A stretch of DNA of 64,000 bases from Viola odorata (GCA_963691705.1 OY829545.1:10357444-10421443); one strand, 5' to 3'. Positions 11,617 to 22,805 are shown, counted from the first letter of the stretch. Notes: generated by a model from the letters alone, not told the origin. Made by a program: numbers and translations.

Positions 11617-13184
11617 TTATATGCTATCAGTGTAACTATCCGTCTCCAATGACATCACTGTAAAACTCTGGGATTTATTAATTGAATTCATTGCATTGTT
11701 AAGGAAAGAGCTCTGCCGCGAGTCACCTAGAAACTGATCAGTCTCTTGACTCTCTTCACTGTTTTTCTTTATGCAGGAATTCTCATGGATAGTTGTCATC
11801 AGCTTAGCCAGTTCCTCAAATACCCACTTCATTGTTGGCCTGTTAGCGCTGCTCCCATTTATACATCTCTTTGCAAGGTTAGTAACTTCTTGTATCTCAT
11901 CCATTTCACGTTCATTAGCAACCTGGAAACCCAGAACCTCAGAGAGACGATTGGTTTCCAATGATGAGACTAAATAGTGAACGACATGACGATTAGGTTT
12001 TGGCTTCTCTCCTGTTAGTAGCTCCACTAGGACAACACCAAAACTGTAAACATCACTCTTGGTAGTTTAAATGCCTGTCATGAGATACTCCGGATCTAGA
12101 TAACCAAAAGTGTTCCTTTTATTTTTTTGGCAATATCAGGTTCCTCCAGTGAAATCAGGACTGAAGCGCCAAAATCAGCCATTTTGGCAGTGTACATCAT
12201 CGTCTAAGAGAATGTTGACTGATTTGATGTCGCTGTGTATAATTGGACGGTCTGCTAAAGAATGCAAGTAATCCAGCGAAAGCGCAACCTCTGCAGCTAT
12301 TCTCAGACGATTTTTTCAGGTTTGCAGTATTTGAGAACTTGGACCATGGATATGCTCTGATAGATTTCCATTTGAAATAAATTCATAAACCAATAGTGGC
12401 ACTTTAGTCTCCAAGCACAGTCCCAAGAGCTTGACAACGTTCTGTGGTTAACTTGCGAAACAATGGCCAATTCATGTTGAAAATCCTCACTTATCTCGCC
12501 CTGTTTGTCCACTCCCTTTGACTTCTTCACAGCAATTTTTGTATTGTCTACTAAAACGCCCTGATACACAGAACCAAAACGCCCTTCGCCAAGCTTTTGG
12601 CCATTGTCATAGTACATTTACCTTCATGACATGGATATTTTTGTGGATTTCACACTCATCAATATCTGTTAGATACGGGAAATTGGTAAAATTATATGCA
12701 GTAGTTGTTTTCACATATGAATAAGTTGCAGGATTTACAACTGAAAGGACCTTACGTACTTTCACATCCTTGTAGATATGGGTTTCTTTGGAACCCTTGT
12801 TTGCATGAACAACGTTGTCCTTTGTCGTTCGCTGAATAATGACATTCGGTATTGTTATTTCTGCACCAGGGCACATTCCTTTTTAGCTACCCGTTCAACT
12901 ACCACAGTTGATGTATAGTTCGGACGTTTTGCTGGTGCAGGACGGGAAAGTGGCCAGTTTGAGAGTTTGAGGGAATTCTTCTCCGCCAGAAAAGCATATC
13001 CGCAAGGATTGAAATGCGAAACGTTGATATGGTTATTAAGGCTCCGAACAGAGAGATTGAAGGACTGTATACCTTGTGGAACTGAGATTTTGCAGCTACC
13101 GGCAACCGCACAAGGATGATCATCAGTTATGTCAACAGGTGTAGTGCACAAGGAGAGGCAGGAACACCCAAAGGTGCGCTCCAA
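11617..13184 (-). pseudogene. degenerate WAK receptor kinase
   Basis: Pieces of one WAK gene in order: ectodomain part 13184-12855 (CSCLSLCT, NPCGYAFLAE, WPLSRP), an unrelated-looking stretch 12876-12607, a kinase start 12617-12303 (KLGEGRFGSVYQG, IAVKKSKG), and the C-terminal kinase lobe plus tail 12027-11617 (VELLTGEKPKPNR, ANRPTMKW). The lobes are in different frames, with a frameshift after VSQVNH (about 12440) and an in-frame stop at the LMTGI position (about 12067). The signal peptide, EGF modules and membrane helix are absent. It cannot make a receptor. It has diverged more from WAK-1 and WAK-3 than those have from each other, so it is an older loss. Confidence 0.87.
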
Positions 13185-13574
13185 GTTAATGACTGTGTTT
13201 TAAATTTTGAATAAAATATGAATCTTGGTTTGCTTTAAAGATTTCATGGGGTGAAGGAAAAAATTGAATACGATGAATAGTGTAAATAAAACAAATTTCT
13301 AGAATTTATTAGTGGTTATGATTTCTCTTTTCCTACGGTTTAGTCGAACTCTTTTCTTACGGACTCAAATTATAAATCAAAGAGTAACAATCGTATAAGG
13401 ATAAACCTCAACATCAGTTAGTAATATATGCAACATTTTTTACCCCAGCAGATGATTTAATGCTGAACTTTTCAAAGTCTGTCGTCTTTCAAAATTGCTA
13501 GCAAGTCTTCCCCGACTAAGTCCTCCTTATAAGAGACAAACTTCAAGTCTTTGGTATTTGTCTGTACTGTGTGA

Positions 13575-13806
13575 CTCCCTCCTTCTTTTATTAAAGCACT
13601 TTTACTATTTGGGCACGCATATTAAAAAAACCGGATGACTTACTATTTGAGATAATTTTGCCCCGAATTTTTTCTCGGATGTACGTTAATCCTTAACGTA
13701 CGCTCGAAAAAAAGTACGGAATTTTTTTAAGTCAAATAGTGAATCATTCAATTTTTTTAATATGCGTGTCCAATAGTAAAAGTCGTTTAATAAAAGACAG
13801 AGGAAG
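13575..13806. mobile_element. Stowaway-type MITE
   Basis: Ends start CTCCCTCC and finish GAGGAAG, with long arms that fold back on each other. The internal segment ACTATTTGAGATAATTTTGCC is shared with the MITE at 21116-21348. The flanking TA duplication is intact only on the right (TA) and degenerate on the left (GA), so this copy is older. Confidence 0.75.
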
Positions 13807-14237
13807 TAATATACAAGCCCCACAAATAGATTTAATTCTAAACTAGTCACCTATTCTCAAGTCTTTGGAAAGTCGTCTTTCCAAATTTCCCTCGCAATTG
13901 TCCAAGTCTTCGACCATAACTGGTTTTTTTTTTTAGTTTTTCGAATTCTTTGTAATTCTACAAAAAATTGTATCACAATTAAAAAAATAAAAAATTTAAA
14001 TTATTTTTAAAACATTATCAATTTTTAATTTCCTGTAATTTTTATATTCTATAAAAGTTTCTCACTTTTTAGAACTACTTTCCTTATGTTATTAAAATTT
14101 ATTTTATTTTATAAATATTTTTAGGTCTTTAATTTAATTTGTATTATTTTTCACATGAGGTTATAGTCTAACTAGCTAGTTAATGCATGTTGTCTTTATA
14201 ACGTAGGTCATGAATTTAGTCCCTAGTATTATAATGA

Positions 14238-14890
14238 TCATAGTTATAAAAGAAAAATTGAGAACCACAAGGAAACCAAGTCTATTCGACCCAATCGATT
14301 TTCATGCGAACCGGAAAGTTTGCATCAAATCGCCCGATTCATGAAAAAAAACTATTTTCACCATTGTTTTGGTGTATTAATTTGAAAAGGGAGAGACAAA
14401 ATACAAACATAATAGGTGTGTTTTCCCTTGATATTTCGACATTTCCTATGCCCTAAATGGCTACAATAAAAATTTGAAGCAATTCGTCATCCCCATCACT
14501 CATCCATGCCGCCGATTCAGCTCATTCTAGCGGTCGTCGATTCGCCATTTTTTATTATTATTTTAACTTATTTGAGTTACTTTAACTTCATGGTTGAGTT
14601 CATGACTCATAGAAACAAACCATGACCTTACTCATGATACTAGTTATTAATTATTACATATCTAAATTTTCTTAACAAAAATATGTATAAAGTTGTTGTA
14701 TATTATAATTTTAATAAATCAAACGATTCAATCCAGTTGAACCAATATATCAGTGACTAATGAGATGAGCGGTTTGATATATGAACAGTTCTGAAACGTA
14801 ATTCGGTTCAACCTGATTAAATCTAATTGAACTAGAGAATCATTGAATCATGATTTGGGTGGTTCAGTTCTGATAACTTTGGTAGTGATA
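14238..14890. mobile_element. possible degraded inverted-repeat element
   Basis: The left edge CATAGTTATAA and right edge GGTTCAGTTCTGATAAC resemble the ends of the clearer element at 26786-27165, and the interior has the same alternating GGTTCAA/TTGAACC words. The pairing is poor. The rest of 13807-15580 is AT-rich without a gene. Confidence 0.35.
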
Positions 14891-15583
14891 ATTAATACAT
14901 TATTTAAAAAAAAATAGAAAATTATTTTTTTCTAGTTCTAGAAAATTATTTGTAGTTTTTTGGTATAATTTCTAGATTTTTATTTTTTTAATATTTTGCC
15001 TTTGAAATGTAATTCATTTGATTTTAAATTTTTTTAGAAGTTTTCCATTTTCTTAAATTTTTTGATACATTTTTATTTGTATTTTTTAAAATTTCAGAGA
15101 GAAAATTCACATGGTATTCATGTCACATGGACAGAAACCGACGCGTGATCAAATTTAACAGAAGTTTGTTAATAATCAAATTACAAGAACTTAATTAGTG
15201 ACATTTAGACCATAAATACTAAATTAAATAAAATTTCATAGCATAAGAATAAAAAATGTCATTAATCTGATAGCTTAACTAGCTAGACGTTTCAAAGTCT
15301 TGTGGCAAGTCTTCCCTGTCTAAATCTTTCGCTACATATAAGAGAGACAAACTCGTATTCACCTCTGAATAAAAAAAATAAAGGACAAACTCCAATAATA
15401 TGTCGTCCACTAGTAAAAATGTTAACATTAAATGCTTGATATTTCCAGCATTCATCTTGCATTGTTTGTATTTGTGTCTGCTCTGTGTAACTTATACCAC
15501 ACGCTCTCAAGTATTGCACAGTCGTCTTCTGAAATTTCGGTGGCAATTAATTGTGCAAGTCTTCCCTATAAGTCGTCCATGTG

Positions 15584-15590
15584 TATATAT
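15584..15590 (+). promoter_or_regulatory. WAK-1 TATA box
   Basis: TATATAT followed by GAAAGTGG lies 78 bases before the WAK-1 ATG. The same TATA plus GAAAG-type block precedes WAK-3 (minus strand, near 25406-25417) and the WAK fragment at 61833 (near 61915-61923). This conservation between copies supports it as the core promoter. Confidence 0.6.
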
Positions 15591-15632
15591 GAAAGTGGTT
15601 TTTGATTAAAAAATTGTAGCAAAAACAGTAGA

Positions 15633-15660
15633 GAAAAGAAAAGAAAAGAAAAGAAAAGAA
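15633..15660 (+). repeat. (AAAAG)n tract in the WAK-1 5' leader
   Basis: A run of AAAAG units lies just before GAGACAAATG. A shortened equivalent (TTTTC on the plus strand) precedes the minus-strand copy ending at 61833, so the tract was in the ancestral leader and has changed length. Confidence 0.85.
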
Positions 15661-15667
15661 GAGACAA

Positions 15668-18600
15668 ATGATTCCGCAAATCCAGATGTGGATAGTTTGG
15701 CTAACAACAGCGTTGATTTTGGTGTTGGCAGTAGCAACAACATGGAGCGAGAGCGGCTATCCAATTGCAAAACATGGGTGCCAATATAGCTGCGGAGATG
15801 TTCAAGTTCCTTACCCTTTCGGGTTATATTCCTCTAATAATATTGATTGTGCCCTCAATAAACATTTCCTCCTAAACTGTACTCAAGGTGACGAACTTTT
15901 TCTGTCAACCATTCCTGTCCGGAACATATCTTTGAACGGGACAATAACCGTCAGCATCGAGGGAGCGTACGGCTGCTACAACAGCACAGGAGATCTAACC
16001 AATTCCTCCTCCTGGCACAGTTTGTCACTCAACTCAGATGCTACCTTCACTTTCTCGGACACAGACAACGTGTTCACAGCCATCGGTTGCGATACCTTGG
16101 CCATGGTGACCAACGAAGAGGCCACATACGGGGCTGCCTGTCTTTCGTTGTGCACCGATAATGTGGAAATGTACGATAACAACACCTGCTCGGGCACAGG
16201 TTGCTGCCAGACCTCAATCCCAAAAGGTCTAAGGTCAATGAATATTTCCGTACACAGCATCAACAACCATACCAATATTTCGGGATTCAATCCTTGTGGG
16301 TATGCGTTCTTGGCTGAAAGGAAGTCCCTTAACCTGTCGCAATGGCCGCTCTCTCATGACCCGTCAAAAGGTTACGCGGCGAATTTAGTACTCGAATGGG
16401 TACCTAAACCTAATCAAACAGAAGGGGAAGCTTGTACTATTTGTGGCCCCAATACTTCCTGCAATTATTCAGACAACGCCCAAGGGTACCGTTGCTCATG
16501 CAAACCAGGATTCCGTGGAAATCCCTATCTAGATCATGGATGCCAAGGTAATTAGTTATTATGTTAACAATTCGTATATACAGTTACGGTAGCTACATTT
16601 TCTAATTTACAGAGCAGTACTATATATCTAGCTCCGGTCTTATAACCATACTTTTGACACTCAGGTATTATCTATATTCGGTTTTTACTATTTATATAGC
16701 TTCAACTTACGATAAGGTAGAATCTGGTATGATGATAAGGTATATGAGACTATGTTGGTTTTGTTCTAACAATATAGATTTAGTTTCGACCATGTAAGTT
16801 TTGTCATGATCATATATGCTTGATTTTTACTATATGATCGATTTAGAGTATTTAGGTGATCTAGTTTTATTCATTTAAATATGGGTTTTACTACATAAAA
16901 TTGGTTGTCACAGATTATTTACAAACAATTGGAGGCTATATTACAATAACTTTTATGCCCAAATCACAAAAACAATTCAATGTTCAAATGGCTGTTTCTA
17001 CAGCAAAAGTATAGTAGAAATCAGTCGCGTGCCAAAATAGACTAGGGAACAAAACCTTTTTGTTACTCTTTTGTTTTTACAATTGCTTAGTGATTAATTT
17101 AGTTATCGTATTTATAAAAAAAAAATTATTCAAACCATTGCAAATTATTTAATGATTAATTTAATCCCAAAAGTTAATTTTAATGAAATTTGATCTTCAT
17201 ACACATTTAACATATCCCTCTATACAGTAGAAACTCGATAAATTAATACTCGATTATTTAATAAACTCTCTAAGATAATATTTTTGGCCGGTCCCGACTC
17301 GGGGATAGGGTGCTAAATTAATAATTCGCTAAAATTATAAGATAATACATTTTTGATAATTTCTTTAGACCACATATAAAATATAAATTAATAATTCCTT
17401 ATATATAGCATATTACATGAATGATTTATGAAGGTTTCTTGAAAAATGACTCAATTGTCTTTTGTTTTTTGTTGAAATCAATTTCCCCTTGAATGTCGTC
17501 TCTAATTTTCCTTAGCATGGTAAGAACTTCTGGTGTTGTTTTCTCATAGCTCAACAAGAAATTGTTCAATGTGATTGCCGCTTTAATAGCTTCGTTTCGC
17601 GAAGGGGGCTCCATTGTTGTTTTTTTCACACCTTTAAGATGGGAAGCCATGTTGTGTGTATGATTTGTTTGTGTTAACCTACAGTATTTTGATCTTGTTT
17701 ATATAGAAAATATTTTTAATGTCCATAAAGTGATACATTGAACACAAGAAGCATAATAAGGTGGGAGATTGAAGGTTTCTTTCAAATTGGGCCATTCATT
17801 TGATATACAGTACATGCATTGTATACAATAATTACAGTAAGTGGAAGCTTGAAAGGTGTTTGTAAACTAAGTATTTTACTATAAATTAATAAAATATTAA
17901 TTAATATATAAATTAATAATTATTAATTTATCGATTAATTAATAACTCTTTTAATTAATAAATTTTGGTCGTCCCAAGTGTATTATTTTATAGAGTTTCT
18001 ACTGTATATTGAATAGATATCGACGAATGCAAGGATCCAGGTAAAACGTATCCATGCCATGGTACATGCCGCAACACCCCCGGAACCTATACTTGCAGTT
18101 GTCCAGTTGGGATGTATGGTGATGGCAAAACAGGTTGTCGCGGATTTACCATCCAAACAATTTTTGTAGGTAATGTTCACAAAAATTCTTTATTTTAGCT
18201 AGCAATTCATATTTTTATTGAAAAATTGAAACAGACGAAGAAAGAAAAGGATTACCAGGTTCCGACTGAAAATGTTAACCTCTTTGGTGTGTCTCTTGAT
18301 CACGCAGTTGTAGGAGCAATCATAGGTGTTGTAATTATTGGAATACTTCTCTACATTACATTCCAGAGAAGACAGAGGGATAGAAATTTCAGAGAAAATG
18401 GTGGCATTGTCCTGAAGAATCAGCGAGTGAGGATTTTCAGTGAGGCGGAGTTGAAAAAGGCAACCAAGAATTATGATGAAAGTCAAAAGCTCGGGGAAGG
18501 CGGTTTCGGCTCTGTCTACGAAGGCGTTTTAGCAGACAAAACAAGGATTGCAGTGAAAAAGTCTAAGGGAGTGGACAAACAGGACGACTCGCCTGGAGAC

Positions 18601-19497
18601 TTTCAACGAGAAATGGCCATTGTTTCCCAGGTTAACCACGTGAATGTTGTCCAGATCTTGGGCCTGTGTTTGGAGACCAAAGTGCCACTGTTGGTTTATG
18701 AATACATTTCAAATGGAAATCTATCAGAGCACATACACCAGGAGAGGTCTCAAATCTTGCAAACCTGGAAGAATCGTCTGAGAATAGCTGCAGAGACTGC
18801 GCTTGCTCTCGTCTACTTGCATTCTTTAGCAAAGCCTCCTATCATACATGGAGACATCAAGCCAGTCAACATACTGTTGGATGATAATTTTACTGCCAAG
18901 ATTGCTGATTTTGGTGCTTCAGTGCTGATTTCACACGATGAACCCGATGCGGCCACAAAAGTTAAAGGAACCTTTGGTTATTTAGATCCGGAGTATCTCA
19001 TGACAGGGATTTTAACCGCTAAGAGTGATGTTTACAGTTTCGGTGTTGTACTTTTGGAGCTCCTAACTGGAGAGAAGCCGAAAGAGAAGCCGAACCGTAT
19101 AACTGGAGAGAAGCCGAACCGTACGCATAACATTATTCATCATTTTATCTCATCACTAGAAACTAATCGTCTATCTGAAATTCTAGGTTTTCAAGTGGCC
19201 GATGAAAGTGAAATGGATGAGGTAGAAGAAGTCGCTTATCTTGCAAAGAGGTGCGTAAATGCTAGTGCGGAAAACAGGCCAAGTATGAATGAGGTGTCAG
19301 AGAAGTTAGCTCGGCTGATGAGACCAATCCATGAGAAATCTTTCGGACAGGAAAAAAGTGAAGAGACTCGGCGGCTTCTGGGTGATCAGTCACCCCCAAA
19401 CTCCTTCTCAACGAATAATGTTGCGGCTTCAGTACTGGAGTCCCACAGTTACAGTGTGATATCATTGGAGGTTGAGACCTACAGCGGTAGCATATAA
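15668..19497 (+). CDS. WAK-1: wall-associated receptor-like kinase, 3 exons, 740 aa
   Basis: A plasma-membrane receptor kinase; WAKs bind pectin or oligogalacturonides and signal in growth and defence. Exons 15668-16547, 18017-18169, 18308-19497; these boundaries match WAK-3 exactly in phase. Residues 1-25 signal peptide; about 33-255 cysteine-rich GUB_WAK region with many N-glycosylation sites; about 257-293 EGF-like; 294-335 DIDEC calcium-type EGF; 345-363 membrane helix; kinase from about 400 with glycine loop GEGGFG (407-412), Lys428, Glu446, HGD (525-527) and DFG (545-547). HGD instead of HRD makes it a non-RD kinase, common among immune receptors. A 12-residue GEKPN-like insertion follows LLTGEKP compared with WAK-3. 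Intron 1 carries an Emigrant-like element. An alternative exon 3 start at 18235 stays open but disagrees with the paralogs. Confidence 0.92.
16548..17224 (+). other. WAK-1 intron 1, part before the transposon
   Basis: AT-rich intron sequence with no coding content. The same intron is only about 106 bp in WAK-3 and 113 bp in WAK-2, so this part has also expanded or diverged. Confidence 0.7.
17225..18004. mobile_element. Emigrant/Lemi1-type pogo element, non-autonomous, 780 bp
   Basis: Terminal inverted repeats read CAGTAGAAACTCGATAAA at the left and the inverse of CAGTAGAAACTCTATAAA at the right. A TA duplication flanks both ends, giving TATA at each junction. The ends and the AT-rich ATTAATA subterminal words match plant Emigrant/Lemi1 pogo-type MITEs. 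It lies in WAK-1 intron 1 and stops 12 bases before exon 2. The paralog WAK-3 keeps an empty version of the site (GTATATATTGAATAG on the WAK sense strand). It contains a transposase-end ORF on the minus strand. Confidence 0.88.
17426..17650 (-). CDS. 74-aa ORF from the C-terminus of a pogo/Tigger-type transposase
   Basis: The protein starts MASHLKGVKK, has a helical middle (SRNEAIKAAITLNNFLLSYE) and ends KKQKTIESFFKKPS. The middle and end look like the C-terminal tail of plant pogo-type transposases. QKTIESFF is an exact match to the PCNA-interacting PIP-box pattern Q-x-x-I-x-x-F-F; pogo transposase is known to bear one. The DDE catalytic domain and DNA-binding domain are gone, so it is a deletion derivative. 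Being intact for 74 codons may be chance or recent age. Expression is unknown. Confidence 0.6.
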   Translation of the reverse strand: MASHLKGVKKTTMEPPSRNEAIKAAITLNNFLLSYEKTTPEVLTMLRKIRDDIQGEIDFNKKQKTIESFFKKPS

Positions 19498-20922
19498 GAT
19501 GAGATTGAGACCTACACTGTAGAGAAGTATGTCAATAACTACGACGGCTATGATTGCTCCAGCAACTGCGTGCAGAGACTACTAATTAATTTATGCTCAT
19601 GTCGAACAAAAAAATATTGTAAAGGAAGAGTTTTGTTCATCGAATAACACTGATTGTCCATTAAGCCTTAAATTATGTGTCTAAATCATGATCTTCAAAT
19701 GGTTATACACATGTAAATGCTAGCAAAAAGGAATATAATTTCTTTCCGGAGTAGTTATGCAGGATTTTTTTGTGAATATTACCTACGACGATTGTTTGGA
19801 TGGTAAATCCGCGACAACCTGTTTTGGCATCACCATACATCCCAAGTGGACAACTGCAAGTATAATTTCCGGCGGTGTTGTGGCATGTACCATGACATGG
19901 ATACCTTTTACCTGGATCCTTACTTTCGTCGATATCTATTCAATATATACAAGCCGCATGGTACGTTAGTGTGTACATTGTACATGTATGTGAATTATTA
20001 TTAAATTCCATTCCTCAACTCTGTATAGTAACAAATAATTTAATTTACCTTCACATCCATTCGGAAGATAGGGGTTTCTTTGAAATCCAGGCATGCAGGT
20101 AGTATTGGAGCAACAAACAGTTTCTTCTGGATGGTGAGGACAAATTTGATTAGGTTTAGGTACCCACTCGAGTACCAAATCCGCCTCATAATCAGTTGAT
20201 GGGACCCGAGAGAGCGGCCATTGGGGCAGTTTAAGGAAGTTCCTTTCAGCCAAGAACGCATACCCACAAGGATCGAATTGCGAAACATTGGTACGGTTGT
20301 TCAAGCTCGTGATCGTAGTAATACTCAATGACTTTAGACCCTGTGGAATAGAGTTTCGGCAGTATCCTGTACCTGAGCAGGTGCTGTTATCAGACATTTT
20401 CATATTCTCAGTGCACAAGGAAAGACAGGCAGTGCCGAATGTGACGTCCCCGTCGAACACCATGCCCAAGGCGTCGCATCCAATGACTGTTAACTCGTTT
20501 TCTGTGTGTGAGATACTAAAGCTACCATTTGAGGAGAAGTTGTAAGTCTGAGTCTGGGAGTCGCTTAAAACCGTTGTTGGATCTCTTGAGCTGTTGTAGC
20601 AGTCGTACTCTCCATTTCTGGTGACGGTTATTGTCCCGTTCACAGATATATTGCGAACAGGAATGTTATTTTCCAGCCAAAGTATCTCATGACCTCGATC
20701 AATAGTATTGCAATTTAGGAGGAAATATTCATTGATGGCACAATGAATGGAATTGATCCCAAAGGGGTTTGGAATGCTAACATCCCCACACTTGTCTTGG
20801 CATACTGATTTTGTTATTGGACTTGGTCTTGGACTACTCTCATGTTCTTCTATCGCTGTTGCCATTAAAACCATGAACAACATTGTTATTCCCCAACTAA
20901 GCACACGCATGATGGAATTCAT
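19462..20922 (-). CDS. WAK-2: kinase-less WAK ectodomain with membrane helix, 376 aa
   Basis: Exons by analogy with WAK-3: 20922-20049, 19935-19783, 19565-19462. The frame stays open through signal peptide, GUB_WAK region, a shortened first EGF, the DIDEC EGF and the helix AGAIIAVVVIDILLYS. Then, exactly where the juxtamembrane region should begin, the sequence turns into the antisense of the WAK-1 3' end, adds about 17 unrelated residues and stops at 19464-19462. No kinase domain exists. The reading frame overlaps the WAK-1 coding end by 36 bases on the other strand. The first EGF lacks about 12 residues (CCSNTTCMPGF), losing two of its cysteines. It could be a truncated pseudogene or an expressed membrane-anchored decoy; sequence alone cannot decide. 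Confidence 0.72.
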
Positions 20923-21115
20923 TTGGGGTTTCTTTGGCCTTCGTTTCTTTCTTCTTTCTACTTATGTTGTTGGTTTAAGATTAAACAAATACATGCATAA
21001 ATGGGATCCGTGTAATAAAAACTTAATATTTACAATTTTTTTGAACTCCGATCGCAATAGTTTTAAACCTTTCAATAAAACCTTAATATTTACAAATTAA
21101 GGAATTTATATTATA

Positions 21116-21348
21116 CTCCTTCCGTTCACAATTAAGTGTCCTAAAAAATTTGAATACGCATTTCAAGAAAGCCGAATGACTCACTATTTGAGATAATTTT
21201 GCCCATAATTTTTTTTCGGAAGTATGTTAAAGATTAACGTACGTTCAAAAAAAAATACGAATTTTTTTAGGATCAAATAGTGAATCATCCGACCTTCTTG
21301 AAATGCATGCCCAAATTTTTTAGGACACTTAATTATGGACGGAGGGAG
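21116..21348. mobile_element. Stowaway MITE, 233 bp
   Basis: Ends CTCCTTCCGTTC and the inverse GGACGGAGGGAG, flanked on both sides by TATA (a TA target duplication). Arms pair over almost the entire length. The interior is shared with the copy at 13575-13806. It lies about 200 bases upstream of the WAK-2 start, in its promoter region. Confidence 0.9.
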
Positions 21349-21449
21349 TATATTTTAAAACTATTGGGACCAAAATGAAAGATTCTAAAAACTTTTTATG
21401 TTTTTTCTTGTTTATCTTTTTGTCCGGGCTCCATTTGTTTTTTCCTATA

Positions 21450-21690
21450 ATAATATTCAAAGACGACCTAGCTATACCAAGACTTGGGCGGAGCGATTGA
21501 CAATGTCACCAAAAGCTACTCGAGAGTTGAGAATCAAACAACATTTACGTACTATTCTTATAGAAATGTTTTAGTACCGTAAACTAGTCATTGCCGTATT
21601 CGAGCGTCATTTGTGTTTGAACAGTTTTTTAGTGTACTTGTCTTTTTAATTTTACTTATTTTTTAAAATATTAATATAAAAAAAACAAAA
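21450..21690. repeat. WAK upstream segment duplicated at about 25430-25670
   Basis: Both places carry AATAATATTCAAAGACGACC, then GTACCGTAAACTAGTC, then CGTATTCGAGCGTCATTTG and an AT-rich tail, in the same order, upstream of WAK-2 and WAK-3. A shorter, more changed version flanks the inverted-repeat element near 62100 and 63465. This shows that the receptor genes were duplicated together with their upstream DNA. Confidence 0.7.
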
Positions 21691-22042
21691 ATAAATTATT
21701 AAAAATGAGAGATGAAACGAAGTCACTAACATATTACGAAGTGTTCATGTCGCTATAATAGGGAGAAAGTAAAAGAGAAGATAATAAAAAGAAGGTATTT
21801 ATCACTTCTCATTGAGTAATGTTTTAATCACTATCTAACTATATATATATATATACTCTAACTTTATCTACACGTTAAAATACTCATTCTTAGATAGACT
21901 CTTTTTTTACCATAAGCTGGTTAACGTAACAAAATCCCAAATCTACCATTATTGTTAATTATTTTTATTTTTCTCTGCAAGAATTAACATGTTTAGTTAA
22001 TCGCCCAGTATAAATTTAATTAATTGCATATAAATAGTTTAG

Positions 22043-22318
22043 GTAAAAGCTATAAATCAACCCTGAATTTTAAAATTTTAATTAATCGCAACCCGACCTT
22101 TTATTTAATTTAATTACAACCTTAATCGTCGCCAATATTGTTTAATCACCCCCTACCGTGACAAAAATCAGACGTGGCACCGTTGACCGATGTTATGTGC
22201 CACGTCTATAACTTGCCATGTCATATTCCACATGACAGGGTTGCGATTAATCAAAGCATTAAAGTTCAGGGTCGTAATTAAATAAAATAAAAGATCAGGG
22301 TTGATTTATAGCTTTTAC
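22043..22318. mobile_element. MITE with near-perfect 24-bp ends, about 276 bp
   Basis: The left end GTAAAAGCTATAAATCAACC is mirrored exactly by GGTTGATTTATAGCTTTTAC at the right; the arms continue with AATCGCAACCC and GGGTTGCGATT. The centre holds a palindromic GACGTGGCAC/GTGCCACGTC pair. No ORF. The superfamily is not clear from the ends. Confidence 0.82.
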
Positions 22319-22805
22319 TCTAAACAGTTTAAAGATACAAATATAAATTTCAGTATCAAGTTTTTCTTTGCTCGTCACTAAGTTGACGTGAAGTCTAGAA
22401 CGTTTTTTAATGGGGTAGGGCTTAGTTAGATACCATGTACTAGTCCGAATGTTTGTAATAAAATGTGTTGGTAAAATATTTAAGGACTATTTTAAACAAA
22501 CAAACAAAAATCGTAGTAATTTTTATGTGAAGAAGTTGAAAAAAAACATACAAATAGTTCAATAAACATCTGATGATATTTATGCCTTACAATATGAAGT
22601 AGCTAAACCACTTGCTTTCAATTTCTTATGTTTTTAATGGTGATGTTACTGATGTAGAAAAACCTTTTGTTTAATTTTTTTAAATGGCATAGTAATTCTT
22701 TGTCATCAATATTAGCAATACTACTAATAATAAATCATGTACAACAAACAGTTACCAACATAATTTAATATAATTTAAGAATAAAAAGACAATGAGGCCG
22801 CAACG

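Noticed and set aside
18226..18307. Extra N-terminal coding part for WAK-1 exon 3 (open frame upstream of the helix)
   Set aside because: The frame is open, but WAK-2 and WAK-3 have a splice acceptor at the same point (GCAG before the TTG.TGGAGCAATC helix codons), and the exon 2 donor phase fits only the shorter exon.
19757..19969. Plus-strand ORF of 70 codons, and similar ones at 24138-24335 and 17983-18180 (minus)
   Set aside because: They are the antisense of the conserved EGF-Ca exon of the WAK genes.
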